Below are positions 27,576-34,899 of a stretch of 44,475 nucleotides of DNA, one piece after another (position 1 is the stretch's first letter; each line of letters begins with the position of its first letter). The notes beneath the pieces are model-generated. The model saw only the letters and a list, made by a program, of their open reading frames with translations, searched no databases and was not told where the DNA came from. The position numbers were made by a program, and so were the translations under genes. Location of the stretch: the NCBI GenBank assembly GCA_934255515.1, contig CAKQON010000010.1, positions 1-44,475 of the forward strand. The letters run 5' to 3'. The DNA is from an uncultured Sutterella sp. GTDB lineage: Bacteria; Pseudomonadota; Gammaproteobacteria; Burkholderiales; Burkholderiaceae_F.

Positions 27576-27965
27576 TTCGTTCTCCACCTCTCAAATATCC
27601 CATTCTGACTGCAGGCAGCAAAGTTGGCCGTCCCCTGTATAACTCCCCTTACGGTTTACGCAATTCTTCCACTCATTTCCTTTGTTTTTAAACGAGAATC
27701 GTTCGCAAACCACAGCATAAATTTTGGTGGCGAACTTACAACAAACAACCTTCGTGAAGTCTTCCTTTTTGAACTTACACTTGTTTTTTATGTCCTTTTC
27801 GCCTCTCTTGGTTTTTTTACTTAACCGGAATCTCGTAATTTCTGTTAAAACGCCTAACAGATCCATGGACAGGCAGGGATCACGGCTGTTCTTCATGAAC
27901 GGCTGCTCAGGCTTCGGCGGTGACCGTGCATAAAGCTGCTGCGAGCTTGCCTGTTTAATAAAGCT
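27576..27965. other. AT-rich intergenic region between the two porin genes, no gene seen
   Basis: About 390 bases clearly more AT-rich than the surroundings. Short open frames exist on both strands (the longest about 100 codons on the minus strand at 27591-27896), but they lack ribosome binding sites, family features and the local codon style. One inverted repeat, CTGTTA-N7-TAACAG at 27842-27860, is present. The region probably holds the promoter and upstream control sites of the second porin. Confidence 0.6.
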
Positions 27966-28011
27966 GAACGGCGGGCGTGCAAACCTCCGTTCGACTTTTG
28001 GGAATTTTCCC
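27966..28011 (+). promoter_or_regulatory. Structured leader of the second porin gene
   Basis: Hairpin of GAACGGCGG (27966-27974) with CCTCCGTTC (27984-27992), one mismatch, then the self-complementary GGGAATTTTCCC (28000-28011), 23 bases before the start codon. The layout (larger hairpin, then a GGGA/TCCC element) resembles the first porin leader although the sequences differ. Confidence 0.35.
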
Positions 28012-28034
28012 GATTGTTAAAAAGGCTCTGAAAA

Positions 28035-29225
28035 ATGTTTAAGAAGACTCTTGCTGCAGCTGCAATCCTCGGCGCTTTTGCCGGCTCCGCCTTTGCTGCT
28101 GACGTTACGCTCTACGGCGTTATCGATACCGGCTTCTCCTATATGAACAAGTCGGTTGACGGCTCTGATGACGTCAATACCTTCCAGATGAAAGGGGGCC
28201 AGCAGGCTGGCAACCGCTTTGGCCTTAAGGGTACGGAAGACCTCGGCAACGGCATGAAGGTCGGCTTCGTTCTCGAAAACGGCTTTGATTCCGACGACGG
28301 CACGTTCGACTCCAATGGCGACAACAGGATCTTCGGCCGTGAAGCGCTCCTCTTCGTTGAAGGCGCCTTCGGTCACGTTGGCTTCGGTCGTGTTGGTCAG
28401 CTCGCTGGCGGCGCTGGTTCCTATGCTCTCGCCGGCTCGAACATCCATCCGTTCTCCACTGGCTGGGGTACGGTTGGTGCCAGCACGGCAGTGTTCGGTG
28501 CTACGGCTGCCCGCTTCGACAACATGATCACCTATAAGACCCCGAGCTTTGCTGGTCTGACGGTCTTCGCGCAGTACTCCTTTGACAACAACTCGCAGAC
28601 TAAGGATCTCAAGAATGCCATTGCCCACGGCACGGAAGGCAAGGCCAATGTCGACCGTTACTATGGTATCGGCGCTCAGTATAAGGCTGGGGCATTTGAA
28701 GGCGTTGTGATCGTTGACTCCATCAATTACAACTCCCAGTATGTTCGAGGCCCCCAGAATGGTACGTACGACGATGATGCCCTGAGCGTCACCCTTGGTG
28801 CTACCTACAACTTTGGTGTTGTCAAGGCTTACCTCAATGGCCAGTATTTTGACAATTCCAAGTCCTTCGGTAAGAAGGGCGCTATTCTTTGGACTGCCTC
28901 TGGCGTTAATGGTGCCGCTGGGAATGAAAAATTCAACGCCCTTGAAGGCTACGGCGTGAACCTCGGTCTTGATGTTCCGGCCTTTGGCGGTACTGCCAAG
29001 TTTGCTGCCGGCTATGGTGAAGCCGAATATACGGATGTTGCGGCCAATGCAGAGAAACCCGAACTCAAGGTTTATCAGATTTCTGCCGGTTACATCTATC
29101 CGCTTAGCAAGCGCACCTCCGTTTGGGCTGCTGCGGACTATGCCTCCGGCGACTACAACAAGGCTGCAAAACTTGCCGACACGGACGTCACCGAATTCAT
29201 CTTCGGCATGACCCACAAGTTCTAA
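28035..29225 (+). CDS. Gram-negative porin, second of two tandem copies
   Basis: A 396-residue paralogue of the porin at 26254. Signal peptide 1-21 (KTLAAAAILGAFAGSAFAAD), then DVTLYGVIDTGFSYMN, RFGLKGTEDLGNGMKVGFVLENGF, NRIFGREALLFVEGAFGHVGFGRVGQL, ARFDNMITYKTPSFAGL, and the C-terminal GMTHKF with the terminal Phe. The signal peptides and the first strands of the two porins are almost the same; the loops (for example GSYALAGSNIHPFSTGWGTVGAST here) differ, so pore selectivity probably differs. It uses more T-ending codons (GGT, GCT, GTT) than its neighbours, a pattern typical of very highly expressed genes. A strong terminator follows. Confidence 0.95.
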   Translation: MFKKTLAAAAILGAFAGSAFAADVTLYGVIDTGFSYMNKSVDGSDDVNTFQMKGGQQAGNRFGLKGTEDLGNGMKVGFVLENGFDSDDGTFDSNGDNRIFGREALLFVEGAFGHVGFGRVGQLAGGAGSYALAGSNIHPFSTGWGTVGASTAVFGATAARFDNMITYKTPSFAGLTVFAQYSFDNNSQTKDLKNAIAHGTEGKANVDRYYGIGAQYKAGAFEGVVIVDSINYNSQYVRGPQNGTYDDDALSVTLGATYNFGVVKAYLNGQYFDNSKSFGKKGAILWTASGVNGAAGNEKFNALEGYGVNLGLDVPAFGGTAKFAAGYGEAEYTDVAANAEKPELKVYQISAGYIYPLSKRTSVWAAADYASGDYNKAAKLADTDVTEFIFGMTHKF

Positions 29226-29294
29226 TCTCCTGATCTGAACTTGAAGAATCTCCCGCTTCTCATTGAGTAGCCGAGATTCGAGCAAAAGCTCATT

Positions 29295-29328
29295 AAAACC
29301 CGCCCGGGGACGCCCGAGCGGGTTTTTT
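29295..29328 (+). terminator. Rho-independent terminator of the second porin gene
   Basis: AAAACCCGC (29295-29303) pairs with GCGGGTTTT (29318-29326), with an inner CGGG/CCCG stem, followed by T's to 29328. Confidence 0.92.
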
Positions 29329-29349
29329 ACTGCCTGACAGTTTTCAACT

Positions 29350-29383
29350 CCTAACCATTACCTAATTCCCCGCGCCCTAGAAT
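29350..29383 (+). promoter_or_regulatory. Candidate response-regulator box and promoter of the two-component operon
   Basis: Direct repeat CCTAAC-CATTA-CCTAAT (29350-29366): two six-base half-sites with a five-base spacer, the geometry of PmrA/QseB-type boxes (CTTAAG-N5-CTTAAG). A good -10, TAGAAT (29378-29383), follows, placing the repeat over the -35 region. This would suit activation of the operon by its own regulator (inference). Confidence 0.42.
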
Positions 29384-29421
29384 CTCTCTCAAGATTCCTC
29401 CTTTCCCGAATGAGATTCCCC

Positions 29422-30099
29422 ATGCGCATCCTCCTTGTTGAAGACGATCCGATGATTGCCGACGCCGTCAAGGCAGCGCTCTCCGATGAAGCACACGCGG
29501 TTCATCTCGTGACCAACGGCAGGAACGCGCTCGCGCAGCTCTCGGTCAACACCTTCCAGCTCGTGCTCCTCGACCTTGGCCTCCCATCTGTTGACGGCAT
29601 GACGGTTCTGCGCACCATGCGTGCTGAAAAGAACGACACGCCGGTCATCATCCTCACCGCCCGCGACGACCTCGAAGACCGCCTACAGGGGCTCGATGCC
29701 GGTGCCGACGACTATCTCGTGAAGCCCTTCCACATGAGCGAGCTCCTAGCCCGCATGAGAGCCGTCATGAGAAGGAGGAACGGCGCATCGGACAACAATC
29801 TCACGAACGGCGTCCTCACGCTCCACATGGACACGAAGACCGCTGAAATGAACGGGAAGGACTTCACGCTCACAAAGCGCGAATTTGCACTCCTCAATGC
29901 CCTTCTTGCCCGTCCGGGAGCCATTCTTTCCCGCCGTGCGCTCGAAGACCGCATCTACGGGGCGGGCGAAGAACCCGAAAGCAACGCCGTCGAATATCTG
30001 ATTCATTCGCTCAGAAAGAAGCTCGGCGCTGACGCCATCCGTAATGTACGAGGCTTAGGCTGGATGGTCGCGAGCCGCGATGCCGCTGCACGAAGCTGA
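29422..30099 (+). CDS. OmpR/QseB-family response regulator
   Basis: 225 residues from ATG 29422 (GAGA seven bases upstream; an ATG at 29410 adds four residues). Receiver domain 1-115 with acidic pocket VEDD (6-9), phospho-acceptor D51 in LLDLGLPSVDG, LTARDD and the conserved K of YLVKPF. The C-terminal winged helix (about 125-220) has LTKREFALLNALLARPG and a VEYLIHSLRKKLGADAIRNVRGLGWM recognition region, closest to the QseB/PmrA/TctD subgroup. It forms an operon with the histidine kinase 52 bases downstream. Confidence 0.93.
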   Translation: MRILLVEDDPMIADAVKAALSDEAHAVHLVTNGRNALAQLSVNTFQLVLLDLGLPSVDGMTVLRTMRAEKNDTPVIILTARDDLEDRLQGLDAGADDYLVKPFHMSELLARMRAVMRRRNGASDNNLTNGVLTLHMDTKTAEMNGKDFTLTKREFALLNALLARPGAILSRRALEDRIYGAGEEPESNAVEYLIHSLRKKLGADAIRNVRGLGWMVASRDAAARS

Positions 30100-30151
30100 T
30101 GTGATGTGATCTGATCAGGTTTATTCCCCCTTTTTCCATGAGGAGCCCGCC

Positions 30152-31645
30152 TTGAGCGAAATCCTGAAGCGTTTCAAGGAAACGATCTCTGAAATCCGGA
30201 CGGCGCTCCGTACGCCTCATTCTGCAAACCCGTCCTTCACGCTCAGAGCAAGCCTCTGCTGCGCGGGCGCGGTCGTCGCGTTTTCGCTTGTCGCTTCAGC
30301 CTCAATCTTTGCGGTCTCCTACTTTGAAGCTGCGGAATCTCAGGAAGACCGTCTCGAGGAAGTGGCAGGCATCCTCGCGCGCTCGCGCATTGCCTTCAGC
30401 CAGAAGGGAAATTCCTTTGAAGCCCTCTACATGGACGATGAGGACTTCGAAGACCGCTACATCGTGGACGAGGATGATCCTCGCGCGGGCCTTCCCGCCG
30501 GAGCCGACGTTCTCATTCAGACCCTTCACCGCACGGGCCGCGCATTGAGACTGAGGCTCGATCATCCGCTGAAGGACGGCTACCACACGCTCAAGATTCA
30601 TGGAGCCAACTACCGCGTCTTCGTTCTGACGGTGAATGTGGGCGGAAGACACGTCGTCACCGCGGAAAGAAAATCCGCCGTCTGGAAGGAAGCCTGGGCC
30701 GATACGATCAACCTCATCATCCCGTTCCTCGTTCTTTCGGTTCTCCTGTCCCTCTGGATCTGGTTCTTCCTCTGGCAGATGATGCGGCCGGTAAAGCGCC
30801 TTGCCGCCGACCTGGGCCACCGGTCGGGCGACTCGCTCTCGCCCATGTCGCTCACCGGCATGCCGTCGGAGCTCCTCCCGCTCCTCACGGCCTTCAACGG
30901 CCTCCTTGCCCGCGTTGAAACCTTGAGAGAACAGGAAGCGCGGTTTGTGGCGGATGCTGCGCATGAACTCCGCTCTCCCTTGGCAGCCCTCTCGCTTCAG
31001 GCCGAGCGCCTTGAAAAGGAAGACCTCTCGCCAGCGGCAAGAGAGCGCCTCTCCACCCTTCGCGCCGGCATCGACCGCGCGGTCCGTCAGGTGAGTCAGC
31101 TCCTCACACTGAAGCGCGCACAGGCAAAGACATCTGCCAAGCCTTCCGACCAGGATCGCCGTCAGGGCGGAGCCGCCCAGAAAGCAGACATCATCAGCGC
31201 CTTCAACGAAGCCATTCAGTCCGTCTACTGGGAAGCTGAAAAGCTGGGGCTCACACTCGAGGTTGAGGGCATCGAGGATCTTCCTCCGGGAGCAGAGCCG
31301 TCCTTGCCGATGAATTTCGACGACCTCTTCACGATTCTGAGGAATCTCCTCGAAAATGCCGTCCGGTATTCCCCGGCCGGCACTGCCGTGACGCTCCAGC
31401 TTCTCAGCGTGAATCCCCCCGTCATCCGCGTATCCGACAATGGTCCGGGGATTCCGTCAACCGAACGCGAGCGCGTGATGGAACCCTTCTGCCGTCGTCT
31501 CGGAACGGGCGTCTCGGGTACGGGCCTGGGACTTGCTATTGTGAAGACTCTCTGCGACCGATGGAATCTTTCCGTGGAGCTCGATGAAGCGCATCCCGGT
31601 GAAAAGGAAGCGCCGGGGCTTGCCGTCACCATCCGGGAGCGATAG
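30152..31645 (+). CDS. Sensor histidine kinase, QseC-like
   Basis: 497 residues from a TTG start, chosen because GAGGAG ends six bases upstream. Order: membrane helix about 30-55, periplasmic sensor loop about 56-185 rich in acidic residues (YMDDEDFEDRYIVDEDD, about 90-110), membrane helix about 190-212, HAMP-like linker, HisKA with H271 in DAAHELRSPL, then HATPase with N box NLLENAVRYSP, G1 DNGPGIP and G2 GTGLGLAIVKTL. All catalytic boxes are present. The acidic sensor patch would suit a cation or cationic peptide ligand, as in PhoQ/PmrB (inference). Partner of the response regulator directly upstream. Confidence 0.92.
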   Translation: MSEILKRFKETISEIRTALRTPHSANPSFTLRASLCCAGAVVAFSLVASASIFAVSYFEAAESQEDRLEEVAGILARSRIAFSQKGNSFEALYMDDEDFEDRYIVDEDDPRAGLPAGADVLIQTLHRTGRALRLRLDHPLKDGYHTLKIHGANYRVFVLTVNVGGRHVVTAERKSAVWKEAWADTINLIIPFLVLSVLLSLWIWFFLWQMMRPVKRLAADLGHRSGDSLSPMSLTGMPSELLPLLTAFNGLLARVETLREQEARFVADAAHELRSPLAALSLQAERLEKEDLSPAARERLSTLRAGIDRAVRQVSQLLTLKRAQAKTSAKPSDQDRRQGGAAQKADIISAFNEAIQSVYWEAEKLGLTLEVEGIEDLPPGAEPSLPMNFDDLFTILRNLLENAVRYSPAGTAVTLQLLSVNPPVIRVSDNGPGIPSTERERVMEPFCRRLGTGVSGTGLGLAIVKTLCDRWNLSVELDEAHPGEKEAPGLAVTIRER

Positions 31646-32023
31646 ATCCCGCAAGCCTCTGATCTTGCCAGGGCTTCTGCTGCCGAATTGACCAACACCG
31701 TAAACAATCGATCCAATAGTTTTTCCCTTCAATCGGGTGAAACTCACTCAGATCCCCTGCCGCACGCGTCTCCCCCGGGTCAGCGCTCTCCTCAATTTCC
31801 ATAGGAAAGAGTGCTTTGACTGCTTTTTTCCCGGACCGAACCTCCCTCTACTTCAACCCCTGCCCGGACCGTCCGAAGACCTTTTCAGCTCAAATGCACT
31901 CTGGAAAAGATTTGCTACCTTTTTTCTGTCTTCTCTTACGTCCTCCTCTCCCTCACGGGTTAACCCGTCATCCCTTCCCTCCCGCATAATGGGTTCCCCT
32001 TTTTCCCCTTTCCTGATCCTTCA
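31646..32023. other. Intergenic region before psiE, no gene seen
   Basis: 378 bases with C/T-rich stretches. A short plus-strand frame that begins at 31737 and runs into psiE in another frame has no family features and is judged spurious. The only clear element is a perfect palindrome at 31955-31968 with a CATAAT -10-like hexamer at 31985-31990. Confidence 0.55.
31955..31968. promoter_or_regulatory. Palindrome upstream of psiE, candidate operator
   Basis: ACGGGTTAACCCGT, a perfect 14-base palindrome, 56 bases before the psiE start. TTAACC within it could serve as a poor -35 for CATAAT at 31985-31990 (19-base spacing). It does not look like a Pho box (no CTGTCAT repeats). Confidence 0.35.
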
Positions 32024-32551
32024 ATGTCTGCTTCAGGTTCCAATACCCCGCCCAACGCTCAAACTCATCGCCATACGGATGCCAGTGCCCAGCTTCCCGA
32101 AGGCCCCTGCCGCCAGTGCGCCTTCTCGAACGACCCCACGGCCGCCACGTCTGTTGAATCGCCGAAGCTCACGTCCGCGAGCCTCGTCATCAACCTCTGG
32201 CTCACCTACGCGCAGGCCGCGGCGCTCATCGCCATCGCCGTCGCCGCCGTGGGTGGGATCGGTCAGGCCGCCTGGGAAATGATCGCTGCGAGAAGCATCA
32301 GCCTCGGCGACCTCCTGATGCTCTTCCTCTATATTGAGATTCTCTCCATGGTGAAGGGCTCGTCGCTTGGCACGCGCGAAATCCCGATTCATACGCCGAT
32401 CGCGCTCGCGATCGTCGCGGTTGCCCGCTACATCGTGGTCGACGTCGAGCACATCAACGCGCTCACGATGGCGTCGACCGCCGGAGCGATTCTTCTCCTT
32501 GTGATTGCGCTCTGGATCCTCAAGAAGACGCTCCGCTTGCGCGACGCCTGA
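32024..32551 (+). CDS. psiE: PsiE-family membrane protein
   Basis: A 175-residue protein. Residues 1-48 are a polar, His/Cys-containing N-terminal tail (CRQC at about 29-32) that E. coli PsiE lacks. Then come four membrane segments, with the PsiE core DLLMLFLYIEILSMVKG (about 96-112), REIPIHTPIALAIVAVARYIVVD (about 118-140) and a last helix ILLLVIALWILKKTLRLRDA. PsiE is phosphate-starvation-inducible in E. coli; its molecular job is not known. Single gene with its own terminator. Confidence 0.85.
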   Translation: MSASGSNTPPNAQTHRHTDASAQLPEGPCRQCAFSNDPTAATSVESPKLTSASLVINLWLTYAQAAALIAIAVAAVGGIGQAAWEMIAARSISLGDLLMLFLYIEILSMVKGSSLGTREIPIHTPIALAIVAVARYIVVDVEHINALTMASTAGAILLLVIALWILKKTLRLRDA

Positions 32552-32593
32552 TTCTCAGGTTCTGCACGCACGCATTTGCCGGAAACGGCAGCA

Positions 32594-32632
32594 GAAGCAG
32601 CACGGGACGACCGCGCTGCTTCTTGTCTTTTT
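32594..32632 (+). terminator. Rho-independent terminator of psiE
   Basis: GAAGCAGC (32594-32601) with GCTGCTTC (32615-32622), plus an inner CGG/CCG pair, followed by TTGTCTTTTT. Confidence 0.85.
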
Positions 32633-32678
32633 AGGCCCCGGATTTCTTCCTTCAGGAGCGCGAGAACGTCCAGGCGCT

Positions 32679-34118
32679 TCAATGCGCGCGCAGGATTTCC
32701 TCCCGCCGCGTGAGGTAGCACCGGGAAAGCTTCTCGTGCCGCGCTTCCCAGCCGGATGCGAGCTGCGTGCTCGCGGTGGTCACAATCCCTCGGCCGTAGA
32801 TCCTCGCGAGCCCGTCGAGCGTTTCCATCAGCGCCCGCCGCCTTTCCTTTTCCGGGTCCGGCGCATCGCTGAAAAGCGTTTCCGGAATGTCTGCAGACGC
32901 TTCCGGAGCGATGCCCGAAAGAATGACGCCCGCCTTCTGATAAGCGAAGCCTTCGCGTCGGAAGCGTTCGACCAGCCCCACGGCGACCCGGGTGAGAAGA
33001 AGCGTGTCTGAAGTCGGGATGGGGAGCTTCACGACCCGCGAGACATTGTGCTGTGGGAGATCGCCCCGGAAGAAATTCGTGTGAAAGAAGACCCCGGCCT
33101 CGCCCGCAGCGCTCTTTTGCTGCCGGAGCGTCATGGCGGCGTCCGCCATGTGCTGCGACACTGCAGCAGTGAGCGACGCGAGGTCCGTGACTGGCCGGCC
33201 GAAGGAGCGACTTCGGATGATCTGCTCTCGTGGAGCGGCTTCCTCGTCGAAGGGAATGCAGGGGATGCCGTGGAGCTCCCGCCACGTGCGCTCAAGCACC
33301 ACGCCCCAGCGTGCGCGGATGAATAAGGGATCCATCTTCCAGAAGTCGAGCACCGTCTGGATGCCGAGTGCCTGCAGCGCCTCTCCCATCCGGCTTCCGA
33401 TCCCCCAGACTTCCTTTAAAGGCGTAATCGACATCGCCTTTTCCTGTCGATGGGGCGCGAGGTCGAGCCAGTTGATGACGCCCCCGAAGACGGGCCAGTC
33501 CTTGGCGAGGTGGTTGGCAAGCTTCGCAAGCGTCTTCGTATTGGCGATGCCGACGCAGGCCGGGATTCTCTGCCACGCGTAGATCCGCTCCTTCATGGCC
33601 CGCCCGAGCGCCGTCGGATCTCCCGGGATTCCGGTAATGTCGACGAAGTTTTCATCGATCGAATAGCGCTCGATCCGCACCGCCATGCCGGACAAAATCG
33701 CCGCGATGTTTTTGGATACCGATCCGTAGAGCTCATAGTTGGAGCTTCGCCATTCGACCTTTCCCTCTTTGACGAGGCGTCTGAACTGATATGCCGGCAT
33801 CCCGCGGCGGATGCCGAGGGCCTTCGCTTCAGGCGTGAGCGCCGCCACGCACCCGTCGTTGTTCGTAAGCACAACGAGGGGCTTCCCTCTCAGGGAGGGA
33901 TCAATCACGCGCTCGCAGGCGCAGTAGAACTTGTTGGCGTCGATGAGGCAGATCACCTGTCGGGGATCGAGCCCTGTAGGCCTCTCCGGCCTCGCAAATC
34001 GCGATGCGGGCGTCTTCGCCGGGATTCCCTCTTGCAGGGCGTCAGCCGTTCCCTGCAGTTTCCCGAGCGCCCTCAGCTTTTCCATGCGTTCGGGCGATTT
34101 GAGAGAGATGAATTCCAT
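32679..34118 (-). CDS. umuC: Y-family DNA polymerase, UmuC subunit of Pol V
   Basis: A 479-residue translesion polymerase. Catalytic acidic residues are D60 (CLIDANKFYCACE) and D155/E156 (YSIDENF). Fingers and palm features are TNNDGCVAALTPEAKALGIRRGMPAY and ACVGIANTKTLAKLANHLAKDWP, followed by the helix-hairpin-helix region VWGIGSRMGEALQALGI and the little-finger domain. The C-terminal UmuC extension is present. The N-terminus has about 50 extra residues relative to E. coli UmuC, so a later start is possible, but no better ribosome binding site is seen. It is divergent from two UmuD-like genes with 69 bases between starts, instead of the usual umuDC operon. Confidence 0.93.
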   Translation of the reverse strand: MEFISLKSPERMEKLRALGKLQGTADALQEGIPAKTPASRFARPERPTGLDPRQVICLIDANKFYCACERVIDPSLRGKPLVVLTNNDGCVAALTPEAKALGIRRGMPAYQFRRLVKEGKVEWRSSNYELYGSVSKNIAAILSGMAVRIERYSIDENFVDITGIPGDPTALGRAMKERIYAWQRIPACVGIANTKTLAKLANHLAKDWPVFGGVINWLDLAPHRQEKAMSITPLKEVWGIGSRMGEALQALGIQTVLDFWKMDPLFIRARWGVVLERTWRELHGIPCIPFDEEAAPREQIIRSRSFGRPVTDLASLTAAVSQHMADAAMTLRQQKSAAGEAGVFFHTNFFRGDLPQHNVSRVVKLPIPTSDTLLLTRVAVGLVERFRREGFAYQKAGVILSGIAPEASADIPETLFSDAPDPEKERRRALMETLDGLARIYGRGIVTTASTQLASGWEARHEKLSRCYLTRREEILRAH

Positions 34119-34141
34119 GACCGAAGCCCCAAAACACTATC

Positions 34142-34184
34142 TATAATAACCGTCTAACGTGAAAGTTTAACTCAAAGGAACTTT
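34142..34184. promoter_or_regulatory. Divergent promoter region of umuC and umuD1
   Basis: TATAAT at 34142-34147 on the plus strand overlaps TATTAT on the minus strand (34148-34143), so the two genes appear to be fired from back-to-back -10 elements. No canonical LexA box (CTGT-N8-ACAG) is present in the 69-base gap. An inverted repeat AAAGTT-N11-AACTTT (34162-34167, 34179-34184) covers the umuD1 ribosome binding site and could be an operator or an RNA hairpin. Confidence 0.45.
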
Positions 34185-34187
34185 TCC

Positions 34188-34838
34188 ATGACCGAAAAGA
34201 AGCCCGCGTCCGAAGAAGCCCCGATCAAGCGCCAGCCCGGACGTCCCAGGAAAGCGGAAGACGAGGTTCAGGGGCGGTTTCTCACGATGCGCGTGAACGA
34301 AGCCCTCATGCAGGCCGTCAAGGACCGCGGCGGCTCGCGCTGGGCGAGGGAAGCCCTCATCGACGCCCTCCAGAGAAGCGGCGGAGTGCTCTCTCCCGGC
34401 ATCAAGCCGGAAACGATTCAGGTGCCGAAGGAGAAATCCTCCGAATGCACGATCCCCAAGCTCGATATGCGCGCGGCCTGCGGGTTCCCGGCACCTGCTT
34501 CGGAAGCGGAAACCGAGGAAACGGATCTCTACGACCTTCTTGTTCCAAAACCCGGGAAGACCATTCTCGTTGAAGCCTCCGGCGACTCCATGGTGGATGC
34601 CGGCATCTTCGAAGGGGACCTTCTCATTGTCGAAGTGTCTTCGGAAGCGCGCAGCGGCCAGATCGTGCTCGTCTGCTACGACGGAAACTTCCTCGTGAAG
34701 CGCCTCAAGGTGATCGACGGAAGGCCCGAGCTCAGAAGCGAAAACTCAGCGGTGCGCTACCCCGTCCTCAGACCGCGGACAACTGAACAGTTCGTGATCG
34801 AGGGCATCGTGCGGCACGTGATCCGCTCCTACCGGTGA
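34188..34838 (+). CDS. umuD: UmuD-like S24 protease with N-terminal ribbon-helix-helix-like region
   Basis: 216 residues. The C-terminal part (about 90-216) is a complete UmuD: cleavage site C98-G99 in AACGFPAPA, catalytic S134 in ASGDSMVDAGIFEGD and catalytic K171 in NFLVKRLK. UmuD' is the accessory subunit of Pol V after RecA-stimulated self-cleavage. Unlike E. coli UmuD (139 residues), about 80 residues precede this. After a basic segment (RQPGRPRKAEDE), residues 30-63 (RFLTMRVNEALMQAVKDR, then SRWAREALIDALQR) read as a ribbon-helix-helix DNA-binding motif. So it may be both polymerase subunit and a self-cleaving repressor, comparable in logic to UmuDAb of Acinetobacter. Good spacing to AAAGGAA upstream. 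Confidence 0.88.
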   Translation: MTEKKPASEEAPIKRQPGRPRKAEDEVQGRFLTMRVNEALMQAVKDRGGSRWAREALIDALQRSGGVLSPGIKPETIQVPKEKSSECTIPKLDMRAACGFPAPASEAETEETDLYDLLVPKPGKTILVEASGDSMVDAGIFEGDLLIVEVSSEARSGQIVLVCYDGNFLVKRLKVIDGRPELRSENSAVRYPVLRPRTTEQFVIEGIVRHVIRSYR

Positions 34839-34899
34839 TCACTGTCCCGAAGCTCAGGACAATCAGCAGCCCGTCGAAACCAAATAAGCCGGATAAGCC

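Noticed and set aside
27842..27860. CTGTTA-N7-TAACAG as a possible LexA (SOS) box
   Set aside because: The outer CTGT and ACAG are 11 bases apart, not the 8 needed, and the gap between porins is not an expected SOS target.
27591..27896. 101-codon minus-strand frame in the inter-porin gap
   Set aside because: Lys/Cys-rich low-quality sequence, no ribosome binding site and no family match; likely a by-product of AT-rich DNA.
31737..32282. 181-codon plus-strand frame overlapping psiE
   Set aside because: Ser/Pro-rich translation out of frame with a clear PsiE; judged spurious.
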